From the NCBI GenBank assembly GCA_964645585.1, contig CAZYAN010000044.1:1-33162 (forward strand): DNA of 33,162 nt, written 5' to 3'. Under the pieces are notes generated by a model. It made no database searches, had not been told where the DNA came from, and worked only from the letters and a program-made list of their open reading frames with translations. Shown here one piece after another: positions 5,817 through 12,938 of the stretch. The stretch's first letter is position 1, and each line of letters starts with the position of its first letter. A program made the position numbers and the translations under genes. This stretch comes from DATGSL01 sp964645585 (lineage in GTDB: Bacteria > Verrucomicrobiota > Verrucomicrobiia > Opitutales > T3Sed10-336).

Positions 5817-6277
5817 GAAAAAAAGAAAATGGATCAACCGAACGCTGCTTCTGGGCACTGGTCCTGTTTAACCCATTCTCCCTTTTCCTCCTCTGGATAC
5901 TTCTGGTCAGCCACTCCGATAGAAATCCTGAGCGCGGATATGGAGTTGCCTCAGTTGATTGGCTGCCTGCGGAGGCCACCAACGTCTCGTATTACAAAAC
6001 CTACTCGTGGACTGCCTTCGAATTTGATATTTCGGAAGAAGATTTCCTTAAGTGGGGCTGAGAGTGGGATTTGAAGGAGATTAATGAGCCATTCACGGTT
6101 CCACGTTTTACCCTTAGGGATCACATGAAACAACCGGAGATAGATGATATTTATGAGCGTGAACGCGAGAGGCAGAAGCAAATGGCCGTCGTGAAGAATG
6201 GGTGGTATGATACCGATAACTGGGGCGAGTTTGCTGTGGCCTATGACCGAGAAAAGGGACGAGCCTACTACAAGTGA
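5815..6277 (+). pseudogene. cassette 14: broken membrane-protein gene
   Basis: ATG at 5815 opens MKKRKWINRTLLLGTGPV and then stops. Removing one T from the TTT at 5867-5869 joins it to a frame that reads NPFSLFLLWILLVSH, completing a membrane helix, and continues through VDWLPAEATNVSYYKTYSWT to an in-frame TGA at 6059-6061. The same frame then goes on (EWDLKEINEPFTVPRFTLRD ... DREKGRAYYK) to the TGA at 6275-6277, just before the R'' box. One frameshift and one nonsense codon therefore separate this from a ~150-residue membrane-anchored protein filling the cassette. A sequencing error at the T run would remove only the first defect. Confidence 0.65.
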
Positions 6278-6290
6278 AGTCCAAGATGAG

Positions 6291-6361
6291 CATACAACAA
6301 ATCGGCGCAGACAATTCCGTGAGGCTGGCGCCTCACTCCATACCTGGCCTCACCGTTGGGC
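6291..6361 (+). repeat. attC site, cassette 14/15 junction
   Basis: R'' catacAAC (6291-6298) is an 8-base complement of GTTgtatg at 5810. An outer L''/L' stem (weaker than in the other sites) encloses the apex GTGAGGC-TG-GCGCCTCAC. R' is GTT at 6355-6357. Confidence 0.9.
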
Positions 6362-6377
6362 AGAAAATTAAAATATT

Positions 6378-6656
6378 ATGAAGATTCATTCGGATCCGAC
6401 CTTGCCCCTACCTGCAAACAGTCGACTCGAACGGCATATGGTCGCGACGTTCGAAGGCAGAGAAAAAGGTATTATCTGGAGTTTCCTCGGTTTCCTGCTG
6501 TCGCTGGGAGTTTTTATATATTCGGAAATATGGTTGTTTGCTTTTTTCGCCGGGATTGCCCTCATGCATACATATCTTTCATTTGAAGCCCGCGTGATTT
6601 GCCGAATCGTCCGAAGGCTACCCGGCCACCCGAAAAATAGGGGAGCCCAACAATAA
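6378..6656 (+). CDS. cassette 15: small two-helix membrane protein
   Basis: A 92-residue protein with two adjacent hydrophobic helices, about residues 32-48 (IIWSFLGFLLSLGVFIY) and 50-66 (EIWLFAFFAGIALMHTY), forming a tight hairpin in the membrane, and a basic C-terminus (RIVRRLPGHPKNR) likely in the cytoplasm. I recognise no family. ATG at 6378 follows the cassette boundary by about 20 bases with no clear ribosome site. The stop overlaps the last R'' box of the array; this is the final cassette. Confidence 0.65.
   Translation: MKIHSDPTLPLPANSRLERHMVATFEGREKGIIWSFLGFLLSLGVFIYSEIWLFAFFAGIALMHTYLSFEARVICRIVRRLPGHPKNRGAQQ
6645..6651 (+). repeat. truncated attC (R'' only), end of cassette array
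   Basis: gcccAAC complements this cassette's own boundary GTTgggc at 6355, so the R'' box is intact. No L', apex hairpin or R' GTT box follows; the sequence passes straight into AATAAAGGTTCTACTGC and the chromosome. The right half of the last attC seems to have been deleted. Confidence 0.65.
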
Positions 6657-6700
6657 AGGTTCTACTGCTGGCGGGAAAGAAATAGCGATATAAGAGGGAA

Positions 6701-6725
6701 GCCCTCCGGCCGTGGGCAGGAGGGC
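6701..6725 (-). terminator. hairpin downstream of thioredoxin-like gene
   Basis: A perfect 7-bp inverted repeat, GCCCTCC (6701-6707) and GGAGGGC (6719-6725), lies 21 bases past the stop of the - strand gene. The - strand continues TTCCCTCTT, a weak T-rich tract. It may terminate that gene and insulate the cassette array. Confidence 0.5.
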
Positions 6726-6746
6726 GTGTCGGAGGAGACCGATGGT

Positions 6747-6980
6747 TTATTTCAGGTCGGCGAGGTCAGCGCCGAAGTTGATATGAAACGGGATGCCGTC
6801 GAGGACGAGGGCGGGGACAGATTTGACTCCAGCCCCTTCGGCTTCGGGGAGGCGGCTCTTGTCCTGGCCCAGGTGGATGATTTCCACCGAATATTTGGCT
6901 GGGTCGATCGCTTGAGCGACCTGCTGTTCCGCTTCGACACAGACCGGGCAGCCGGCGTGGTAGAATGTCGCTTTGTTCAT
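6747..6980 (-). CDS. thioredoxin/glutaredoxin-like protein
   Basis: A 77-residue single-domain thioredoxin-fold protein, close to glutaredoxin in length. The redox motif is C11-P-V-C14 near the N-terminus (MNKATFYHAGCPVC) and the cis-proline is P56 in VKSVPALV, with a closing strand FHINFG. It should exchange thiol-disulfide bonds in the cytoplasm, as there is no signal peptide. AAGGAC lies about 8 bases before the ATG. It is divergent from the HxlR regulator at 7109, which in this family often controls the neighbouring redox gene. Confidence 0.85.
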   Translation of the reverse strand: MNKATFYHAGCPVCVEAEQQVAQAIDPAKYSVEIIHLGQDKSRLPEAEGAGVKSVPALVLDGIPFHINFGADLADLK

Positions 6981-7108
6981 TTTTATTGTCCTTATATGTA
7001 ATGGAATTTACTTTTTGTTCGTCCGCTTGGACTGGATGCAGCATACTCTCTGACTTGAAAACTGAAAAGAGGGCACAATTTGGTAAGTAGGGCACTAAAC
7101 GGTGTAAA
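6981..7108. promoter_or_regulatory. divergent intergenic region with AGGGCAC direct repeat
   Basis: This 128-bp AT-richer region separates the divergent thioredoxin-like and HxlR genes and must hold both promoters. The heptamer AGGGCAC occurs twice in direct orientation, at 7070-7076 and 7089-7095, 19 bases apart and just upstream of the regulator's start, so it is a candidate operator. On the - strand a TACATATAAGG stretch could be the -10 region plus ribosome site of the thioredoxin-like gene. Inferred only. Confidence 0.4.
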
Positions 7109-7435
7109 ATGCGGAAGGTCATGGCGGATAAAAATCCGAAGAAATCGCGAAAGGACTACGAGTGTCTGGAGCAGGTTGTCGGCTGCAAGTGGTCGGTATC
7201 GGTTTTAATGGCGGTGGATGCTGGTACAAACCGGCCTGGGGCTTTGGAGCGAGCGATTGACGGGATATCGACGAAAGTGCTGTCGGAGCGCCTCAGGAAA
7301 CTGACGGCGTATCAGCTGTTGGATAAGAAGAAGTATCCGGAGATCCCGCCCCGGACGGAGTATTCGTTGACGCCAAAGGGAAAGAAGCTTATTCGCATCA
7401 TTGAACAGCTGCATGAGCTTGACAATATGCAATAA
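7109..7435 (+). CDS. HxlR-family transcriptional regulator
   Basis: A 108-residue winged-helix protein of the HxlR (DUF24) family. It shows the N-terminal YECLEQVVGCKWSVSVL segment, the recognition helix region GISTKVLSERLRKL (residues 52-65), and the wing PEIPPRTEYSLTPKG. C19 occupies the place of the redox-sensing cysteine known in members such as YodB and HypR, and C26 replaces the usual glycine of GGKW; with the adjacent thioredoxin-like gene this suggests thiol-stress control. These proteins bind DNA as dimers. The start could also be ATG 7121. The gene at 7456 follows 20 bases later. Confidence 0.88.
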   Translation: MRKVMADKNPKKSRKDYECLEQVVGCKWSVSVLMAVDAGTNRPGALERAIDGISTKVLSERLRKLTAYQLLDKKKYPEIPPRTEYSLTPKGKKLIRIIEQLHELDNMQ

Positions 7436-7455
7436 GCGGAGCGGGGAATCCGCGG

Positions 7456-7875
7456 GTGGAATCGTTCGATCGCGCGAAAGGCGTGCTGCGTCTGGTGTCT
7501 CCGAAGCAGCAGCTGTTTGTCGGGCTGCGATCAGCACGTTATAAGACCGAGCGCATCAAAATTCACGGGCAGCTGAAGATTGCCGCGGGAAAGGAGTTAG
7601 AACTTGAAGACGCGTATCTTTTGCTCGAGGAGGAATCGCGATTTCCTCTTGGCGACAACCGATGGCTTCGTGTGACAGTGGAGGCAACCGAACATCAGGA
7701 AGCAAAATCGCCTCCAGTTCTCGTGTATGCCTATTCGATGGCGTTTGAGGAGCAGGATGCCAACGGTCAAACTGTTCTGCTCTCCGCTCCGCGTGTTACG
7801 GCTCGTCCGGGACAAGCATTTTCGGTCGAAGCGAGTGACGGTAGTGAAGTTTATTCGTTTACCTATGAACCGTAA
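7456..7875 (+). CDS. hypothetical protein (139 aa)
   Basis: A 139-residue protein with no signal peptide or membrane helix, predicted to be mostly beta strand (RIKIHGQLKIAAGKELELED). Its C-terminal phrase (TVLLSAPRVTARPGQAFSVE) resembles the 'saPrv...G..a.v' strand seen in secretin-type domains, but the similarity is short and I do not assign a function. The GTG at 7456 is the only plausible start after a stop at 7420, with GGAGCGGGG about 10 bases before it. It lies 20 bases after the HxlR gene on the same strand and is followed by a terminator, so the two may form an operon. Confidence 0.65.
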   Translation: MESFDRAKGVLRLVSPKQQLFVGLRSARYKTERIKIHGQLKIAAGKELELEDAYLLLEEESRFPLGDNRWLRVTVEATEHQEAKSPPVLVYAYSMAFEEQDANGQTVLLSAPRVTARPGQAFSVEASDGSEVYSFTYEP

Positions 7876-7953
7876 GGTAAATGGGGGCGATCGGAGAATG
7901 GCGGCAGGATAGGCAGGAAGTTTCCGGAGGCTGATTTCGTGCGATAAGAGCAG

Positions 7954-7971
7954 GGGGCTGAAGCCCCTTTT
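7954..7971 (+). terminator. rho-independent terminator
   Basis: GGGGCT (7954-7959) and AGCCCC (7962-7967) form a compact stem followed by TTTT (7968-7971). It lies about 80 bases past the stop at 7875 and would end the HxlR-hypothetical transcript before convergent mutS. Confidence 0.65.
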
Positions 7972-8037
7972 GCTTAGGGCGCTGAAGTGCGGACTCTTAC
8001 GGATGCCGATTCGTTCTGTCTTGCGGCGGCTTACGGG

Positions 8038-10587
8038 CTAGAAGAGGTTCATCTGGGCTTCGGCGGTGTCGATCTTGATTTTCTTGCGCGGGCGTGCCGC
8101 GGGGGCGGAGAGGGTGATGGTGTTATCGTCGGACTCGAGTTTCCCGAGAATTTCGCGCGCGCGATTGATGACTGCCGGCGGGAGGCCGGCGAGGCGGGCA
8201 ACCTGAATTCCGTAGCTGCGGTCGGCGGCGCCGGGGACGACTTGGCGGACGAAGATGATTTCGTCGTTCCACTCCTTGACCGCTACGGAGAAATTGCGGA
8301 GACGCGGGAGGGCGTTCGCGAGCTGGGTCAGTTCGTGATAATGCGTCGCGAATAATGTCCGAGGTCCGCGTTCGGGATCGCGATGCAGATATTCCACGAC
8401 GGACCAAGCGATGCTGAGGCCATCGTAGGTGCTCGTCCCGCGGCCGATTTCGTCGAGAACAATCAGGCTCCGATCGGTGGCGTTGTTGAGGATGTTTGCC
8501 GTCTCGTTCATCTCCACCATGAATGTGGAATTACCTCGGGCGAGTTCGTCGCTGGCGCCGACGCGCGAGAAGATCCGATCAATCATGCCGATGCGGCACG
8601 ATTTGGCGGGCGTCCAGGCGCCGACGTGAGCCATCAGCGCGATCAGGGCAACTTGGCGAATGTAGGTCGATTTGCCGGCCATATTGGGACCGGTGATCAG
8701 CATGATCTGCGTGCCTGCGGCGTCGAGGTCCGCGCTGTTGGGGACAAACGAAAACGTTCCGGCGAGGCCGAGTCTTTCCTGGCGGATCGTCTGCTCGACG
8801 ACCGGATGGCGACCCTCGACGATTTCGAGGCGGGTGCTTTCGTCGATTTCGGGGCGGCAGTAATTGCGCTGGCGGGCGATCGCGGCCCAGCCGAGGAAAA
8901 CGTCGAGTTCGGCAAGCGCGGCGGCCGTTTCGTGCAAGGCGTTGCTATTCTGTAAAACCTGTTCGACCAGATCGGTGAAAAGCTCCAGTTCGCGCGCCTT
9001 GGAATTTTCCTCCGCGTGAAAAATCTCCTTTTCCTTTTTCTTGAGATCCTCGGTTGTGTAGCGCTCCGCGTTGACCGTGGTTTGTCGCCGGATGTAATCG
9101 TCGGGCACGAGGTGCAAGTTCGCCTTGGTGACCTCGATAAAGTAGCCGAACGCGTTGTTGAATTTGACCTTCAAGTTGCGGATCCCGGTCCGTTCCTGTT
9201 CGGCGCGCTCCAGATCGGACAGCCACGTTTTGTTGTCGGAGGTGAGGGCGAGCAGCCGGTCGAGTTCCTGGTCATAGCCGGGGCGGATGAAGCCGCCGTC
9301 GGCGAGCTGACTCGGAAGCTCGTCGCGGAGGGAATTTTCGAGGAGGGCGCGCAACTCCGGAAGCTCGTGAATCCGTTCGGCGATCGCGGAAAGCTCGGAA
9401 AAATCCAGTGAATGGATACACGCGCGGATGTCGGGGAGCTGGGCCAGGGTTTCGCGGATCGCGCCGAGTTCGCGCGGATTGCGCAAACGGTTTTGGAGGC
9501 GGCCGACGACGCGGGCGAGATCGCGTACGTTCTTGAATTTATCTTGGAGGACGGCAATCGCGGCCGGCGATTCGACAAAAGCCCCGACGCAATCGCGGCG
9601 GCGAAGGATTTCGGGCAGATCGAGGGTGGGGGCAGCGAGGAAGCTTTCGAGCAAGCGCGCCCCGGCGGCGGTTGTCGTGCCGTCCATGACGGCGAGAAGC
9701 GAGCCCTCTCGCGTGCGCCGCGCTGACTCAAGAATTTCCAGGTTGCGCAACGTCGCCGGGTCGAGGAGAAGGCGGCGGCTGCTTCGGTATTCGCGGATCG
9801 CCCGGAGGTTTGCCGGTTTCGCGCAGAGATTTTCGGACGCGTAGGCGATGACGGCTCCAGCGGCGCCGAGGGCCGGGTGGGAAAGATTGAGACCAAATCC
9901 GTCGAGGTTCAGGACGCCGAGGGTTTCCATGACGGATTTTGCGCCCGCGCGCGGTTCGAACTGGATGCTGTCCAGCTCGGAAACCAGGCGTTCGCCGGTG
10001 AACTCAAGAAGCTCCTCGATGCCGGGAACGCGGTCTTGCGCGGCGCGCCATTCGTCGAGGCTGTCGGACGGCACGACAACTTCGCGCGGATCGATCGCGG
10101 CGAGGACCGGGAGGAGGTTTTCAATTGCCGGTTCGGAGGCGATGACAAATTCGCCGGTGGAAAGCTCGAGCCATGCGGCGCGGATCGCGGTGCCGTCGAC
10201 GTCGATGGCGACGATGTAGCTGTTCTCTCGCGCCTCGATCTGATGGGAATCGATCGCGGTGCCCGGGGTGAGGATCCGTGTGAGGGACCGTTTGACCAGT
10301 TTGCCCGGCTGGGGAGCTTCGACCTGTTCGCAGATCGCGACCTTTTTCCCAGCGGCGAGAAGTTTGCCAAGGTATTGTTCGGCGGCGTGATACGGGATGC
10401 CGGCCATAGGGTAGTCGTTCCGCTTGGTGAGCGTAATGCCGAGAATGGCAGCGCCGGTTTCGGCATCATCATGGAACAGCTCGTAGAAATCGCCCAGCCG
10501 GAAAAGAAGGAGGGTGTTTGGAGGCAATTTCTCCTTCACCTCCATGTATTGTTCCATCATGGGCGTAAGCTTGGGTTTGCTTGCCAT
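8038..10587 (-). CDS. mutS: DNA mismatch repair protein MutS
   Basis: An 849-residue, full-length MutS, which finds mismatched bases and recruits downstream repair in an ATP-dependent way. The mismatch-wedge motif is F34-Y35-E36 in the N-terminal domain (LGDFYELF). Walker A is GPNMAGKS (about 633-640), Walker B includes D712-E713 (LIVLDEIGRGTSTYDG), and the signature region is RVGASDELARGNSTFM. The protein ends with QMNLF, which fits the QxxLF-type sliding-clamp-binding pentapeptide. The ATG is preceded by a purine-rich stretch. No mutL lies nearby. The gene converges on the small operon at 7109-7875. Confidence 0.97.
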   Translation of the reverse strand: MASKPKLTPMMEQYMEVKEKLPPNTLLLFRLGDFYELFHDDAETGAAILGITLTKRNDYPMAGIPYHAAEQYLGKLLAAGKKVAICEQVEAPQPGKLVKRSLTRILTPGTAIDSHQIEARENSYIVAIDVDGTAIRAAWLELSTGEFVIASEPAIENLLPVLAAIDPREVVVPSDSLDEWRAAQDRVPGIEELLEFTGERLVSELDSIQFEPRAGAKSVMETLGVLNLDGFGLNLSHPALGAAGAVIAYASENLCAKPANLRAIREYRSSRRLLLDPATLRNLEILESARRTREGSLLAVMDGTTTAAGARLLESFLAAPTLDLPEILRRRDCVGAFVESPAAIAVLQDKFKNVRDLARVVGRLQNRLRNPRELGAIRETLAQLPDIRACIHSLDFSELSAIAERIHELPELRALLENSLRDELPSQLADGGFIRPGYDQELDRLLALTSDNKTWLSDLERAEQERTGIRNLKVKFNNAFGYFIEVTKANLHLVPDDYIRRQTTVNAERYTTEDLKKKEKEIFHAEENSKARELELFTDLVEQVLQNSNALHETAAALAELDVFLGWAAIARQRNYCRPEIDESTRLEIVEGRHPVVEQTIRQERLGLAGTFSFVPNSADLDAAGTQIMLITGPNMAGKSTYIRQVALIALMAHVGAWTPAKSCRIGMIDRIFSRVGASDELARGNSTFMVEMNETANILNNATDRSLIVLDEIGRGTSTYDGLSIAWSVVEYLHRDPERGPRTLFATHYHELTQLANALPRLRNFSVAVKEWNDEIIFVRQVVPGAADRSYGIQVARLAGLPPAVINRAREILGKLESDDNTITLSAPAARPRKKIKIDTAEAQMNLF

Positions 10588-10899
10588 GATGGAGGATTAC
10601 GGAAGGGAAAAGGCAGAAGGCAAAAGGAAAAAGTGACGAGCGGTGCGAATAGCCGAGTGTGTGTGGCAACGGGCAAGAGTTTTTCAACCGCCCGCTTCGC
10701 TCAAGGACGCAAAGGGCGCGAAGGATCGGCTGGATTTCGGGAGACAGTGTCACGCTTTTGCGGGTTGAACCGTCTTCCCTTTGCTGCCTGTTGCAAAAAC
10801 CGAAGCTGCTTAACCTGAATGGTTGAGGAGAGCACGGAGAACGCGGAGGTGTTTTTCTGTGTATTCCGTGTGTTCCGTGGTTTGTCCCTTCTTGCTCTG
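10588..10899. other. non-coding gap with dispersed repeats
   Basis: No credible gene. Two elements stand out: a 22-bp segment at 10689-10710 that recurs inverted at 32900-32920, and at about 10847-10888 a CCGTGTGTTCCGTGG stretch of a low-complexity 'ACGGAACACACGGA' type known to me from many environmental genomes. The purine-rich stretch next to mutS (10596-10634) may contain its leader. Confidence 0.6.
10689..10710. repeat. dispersed intergenic repeat, copy 1
   Basis: CGCCCGCTTCGCTCAAGGAC plus GC is the reverse complement, apart from one missing base, of 32900-32920. Both copies lie in gene-free DNA. Confidence 0.6.
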
Positions 10900-12474
10900 C
10901 TATTCGCGCAGCGAGAGGACGCGGCCGTGGCGGCCGTCGGTGAACTCGCCGCTGTCGATCGCGAACTCGCCGTTGACGAGCACGTGGACCATCCCCTCCG
11001 CGAGCTGGTGCGGGTTGGCAAAATCGGCGGCGTCATTCACCTTCTCCAAGTCGAAGATAACGATGTCGGCAAAAGCGCCCGCGCGCAGAATGCCGCGGTC
11101 TTTGATGCGGTAGACGCTGGCTGGGAGATGCGTCATGCTCCGGATCGCGAAGGCGAGATCGACGACGTTTTGCTCGATGACGTATTCGCGGATTTTCCGG
11201 GAAAACGCTCCGTAGCTGCGCGGGTGAGGCATGCCTGAGCCCATGACGGGAATGCCGCCATCGGAGGAAGTCATTGTCCAAGGCTGTTGCATGAGCAGGG
11301 CGATGTCCTTGTTGTGCATGTTGAAGGAGACCATTTGTGGGCTGCCCTCCACCAGCAGCTCCATCGCCGCGTCGACCTCGGGGAGGTTGCGCTCCTTGGC
11401 GATGTCCGACAGGTAGCGGCCGATCAGCTCCGGATGTCCGCTGAAAGACGCCAAACGAATGCGGGCGCCTCCTCCGCGCCGGTCGAGATTATCGATCATG
11501 TCGATGCGGATTTTCTCGCGGGTGGCGTCGTCCTGCATTCTTTTCAAAAAGGCGCCGCGGCCGCCGTCGAGCGCCCAGCGGGGGATCAATCCGGCGGAAA
11601 GGGACGTCGAGGACGCGTCGTACGGGTATTGGTCGGCGAACACCTCGACCCCGCGTTCGCGGGCGCGCTCGATCCGGTGGACAAGTGCCGCTGAGTAGCC
11701 CCAGACACGCGGGCCGAGCACCTTGATGTGGGTGACGACCCCGGGAAGACCGGCATTCTCGGCGACCTCAATGACTTCATCGACCGCGCTGACGACGCCG
11801 ATGGAATAGTCGGCTTCGTCGCGAATGTGGCTTTGGTAGGCGCCGCCGTATTCCGCTGCCACTTTGGCCAGTTCGACTAACTCGCTTGTCGGGGCGAAAC
11901 TTCCTGGCGCGTAAAACGGTCCGGAGGAGAGTCCGAAAGCGCCTGCTTCCATGCCGGCTTGGACGAGCGCGCGCATCTCCTCCAGTTCCGCTTCGGTTGC
12001 GTGGCGGTCCTCGTTTCCGACAACTTTGCCGCGGATGGAGCCGTGCGGCACGAATTGTCCGGCATTGACGCCGATGCCGTGGGAGCTGAATTCCCTGGCC
12101 TGTTTTTCGAGATCAATCGCGCCGCTGCCGTCGGGGTTGACGAGCACGGTTGTGACCCCCTGGGCGACGAGGTTGCGGGCGACCGCGCGTTTCTCGCTGC
12201 TGAGGCCGGAGGCCGCGTGCGAGTGGGTGTCGATGAAACCGGGCGCGACAAACCAATTGGCCGCGTCGATGGTCCGTTCCGCGGTGGCTTCGGTGAGATC
12301 GCCGATGGCGGCGATGCGGTCGCCGTTTATGGCGATGTCGGCGCGAATCCAGGGATTTCCGGAGCCGTCGAGGACTTTGCCGTTGCGAATGAGCAAATCA
12401 TAGGTGCCGTCAGCGGCGAGCAGGGAGATTGCCGAAAGCGGCAGGAGAAGCAAGGCAAGCCAGTTCTTCATCAT
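10900..12474 (-). CDS. exported N-acyl-D-amino-acid deacylase family amidohydrolase
   Basis: A 524-residue metal-dependent amidohydrolase of the D-aminoacylase group, which cleaves acyl groups from N-acyl-D-amino acids. An N-terminal signal peptide (MMKNWLALLLLPLSAISLLA) points to export. Metal ligands are visible as H84-x-H86 in GFIDTHSH, H216 in YQSHIRDE, H249 in THIKVLG and the late Asp in MTSSDGG. The family's cysteine ligand (usually in a GNCG motif) is absent: the matching strand reads LVNPDGSG, so the metal site differs and the true substrate may be another acyl or peptide amide. It follows the yhbY-like gene by 29 bases on the same strand. Confidence 0.9.
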   Translation of the reverse strand: MMKNWLALLLLPLSAISLLAADGTYDLLIRNGKVLDGSGNPWIRADIAINGDRIAAIGDLTEATAERTIDAANWFVAPGFIDTHSHAASGLSSEKRAVARNLVAQGVTTVLVNPDGSGAIDLEKQAREFSSHGIGVNAGQFVPHGSIRGKVVGNEDRHATEAELEEMRALVQAGMEAGAFGLSSGPFYAPGSFAPTSELVELAKVAAEYGGAYQSHIRDEADYSIGVVSAVDEVIEVAENAGLPGVVTHIKVLGPRVWGYSAALVHRIERARERGVEVFADQYPYDASSTSLSAGLIPRWALDGGRGAFLKRMQDDATREKIRIDMIDNLDRRGGGARIRLASFSGHPELIGRYLSDIAKERNLPEVDAAMELLVEGSPQMVSFNMHNKDIALLMQQPWTMTSSDGGIPVMGSGMPHPRSYGAFSRKIREYVIEQNVVDLAFAIRSMTHLPASVYRIKDRGILRAGAFADIVIFDLEKVNDAADFANPHQLAEGMVHVLVNGEFAIDSGEFTDGRHGRVLSLRE

Positions 12475-12503
12475 GAGGAGAGACGTTGATGTTTCGAAGC
12501 GGG

Positions 12504-12815
12504 TTACTCGGTGGTGTCTGGCCTTTTCGGAAGGCGGATTTGGCGCCGTTGCGGATCCGGGTGCTCGTGAAAGAGCAAAACGGTGTGGCCGATTACGCCG
12601 ACCAGTTCGGCGCCAGCGGCCTCCGCCATCTGCTGGGCCAATTCGCGGCGGTTGTCCGGGCGGCCCGCGAACCGGACCTTAACCAGTTCGTCTTTGTCCA
12701 GAACCCGTGCGAGTTCGGCGAGAAAGGCGGGGTCGATTCCGTTTTTGCCGACGTGGATTGCCGGGCGCAAGGTTTGTCCAATCCCGCGGAGGAACGATTT
12801 TTGAAAGCCCTTCAT
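12504..12815 (-). CDS. yhbY: YhbY/CRM-domain RNA-binding protein
   Basis: A 103-residue single CRM (CRS1-YhbY) domain protein, the usual length for bacterial YhbY. It begins with the family pattern LRGIGQTLRPAIHVGKNG, where GKNG (about residues 23-26) is the conserved RNA-binding loop, followed by the ELVKVRF strand and the VIGHTVLLFHEH strand. Members associate with the large ribosomal subunit precursor. The C-terminus has a basic extension (RRQIRLPKRP). It lies between the exported Hcp/Ig gene and the deacylase on the same strand and is short-spaced to the latter. Confidence 0.93.
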   Translation of the reverse strand: MKGFQKSFLRGIGQTLRPAIHVGKNGIDPAFLAELARVLDKDELVKVRFAGRPDNRRELAQQMAEAAGAELVGVIGHTVLLFHEHPDPQRRQIRLPKRPDTTE

Positions 12816-12938
12816 GCGAAAGTCTGGGCCACGCTAGGCGTTCGGGAAGTGTTGATCCAGCGAAAAGCGCGGATGGATCTTGATTCGTTGAAAAGAGAGG
12901 CGGCGGTCCAAGCTCTGACGAGCGTGGTCAGGGCGCGG

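Noticed and set aside
6059..6061. UGA recoding (selenocysteine) in cassette 14
   Set aside because: A second defect (T insertion) lies upstream and no stem-loop of SECIS type is obvious; decay is simpler.
5811..6074. Open frame beginning inside the cassette 14 boundary
   Set aside because: It overlaps the broken gene in another frame, and its protein lacks the membrane helix and composition seen in the restored frame.
6430..6455. Internal GACGTTCG inside cassette 15 resembling an R' box
   Set aside because: It lies within the coding frame and has no stem partner of the attC kind nearby; probably chance.
1..6660. CRISPR array
   Set aside because: The repeats are 55-125 bp apart in structure, vary in sequence, and the units between them are 300-600 bp with genes; this fits integron attC sites, not CRISPR.
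8383..8955. Long + strand frames within mutS and within other - strand genes (e.g. 9877-10818, 12486-13118, 13956-14924, 27937-29229)
   Set aside because: High-GC antisense shadows of well-supported genes with no recognisable features.
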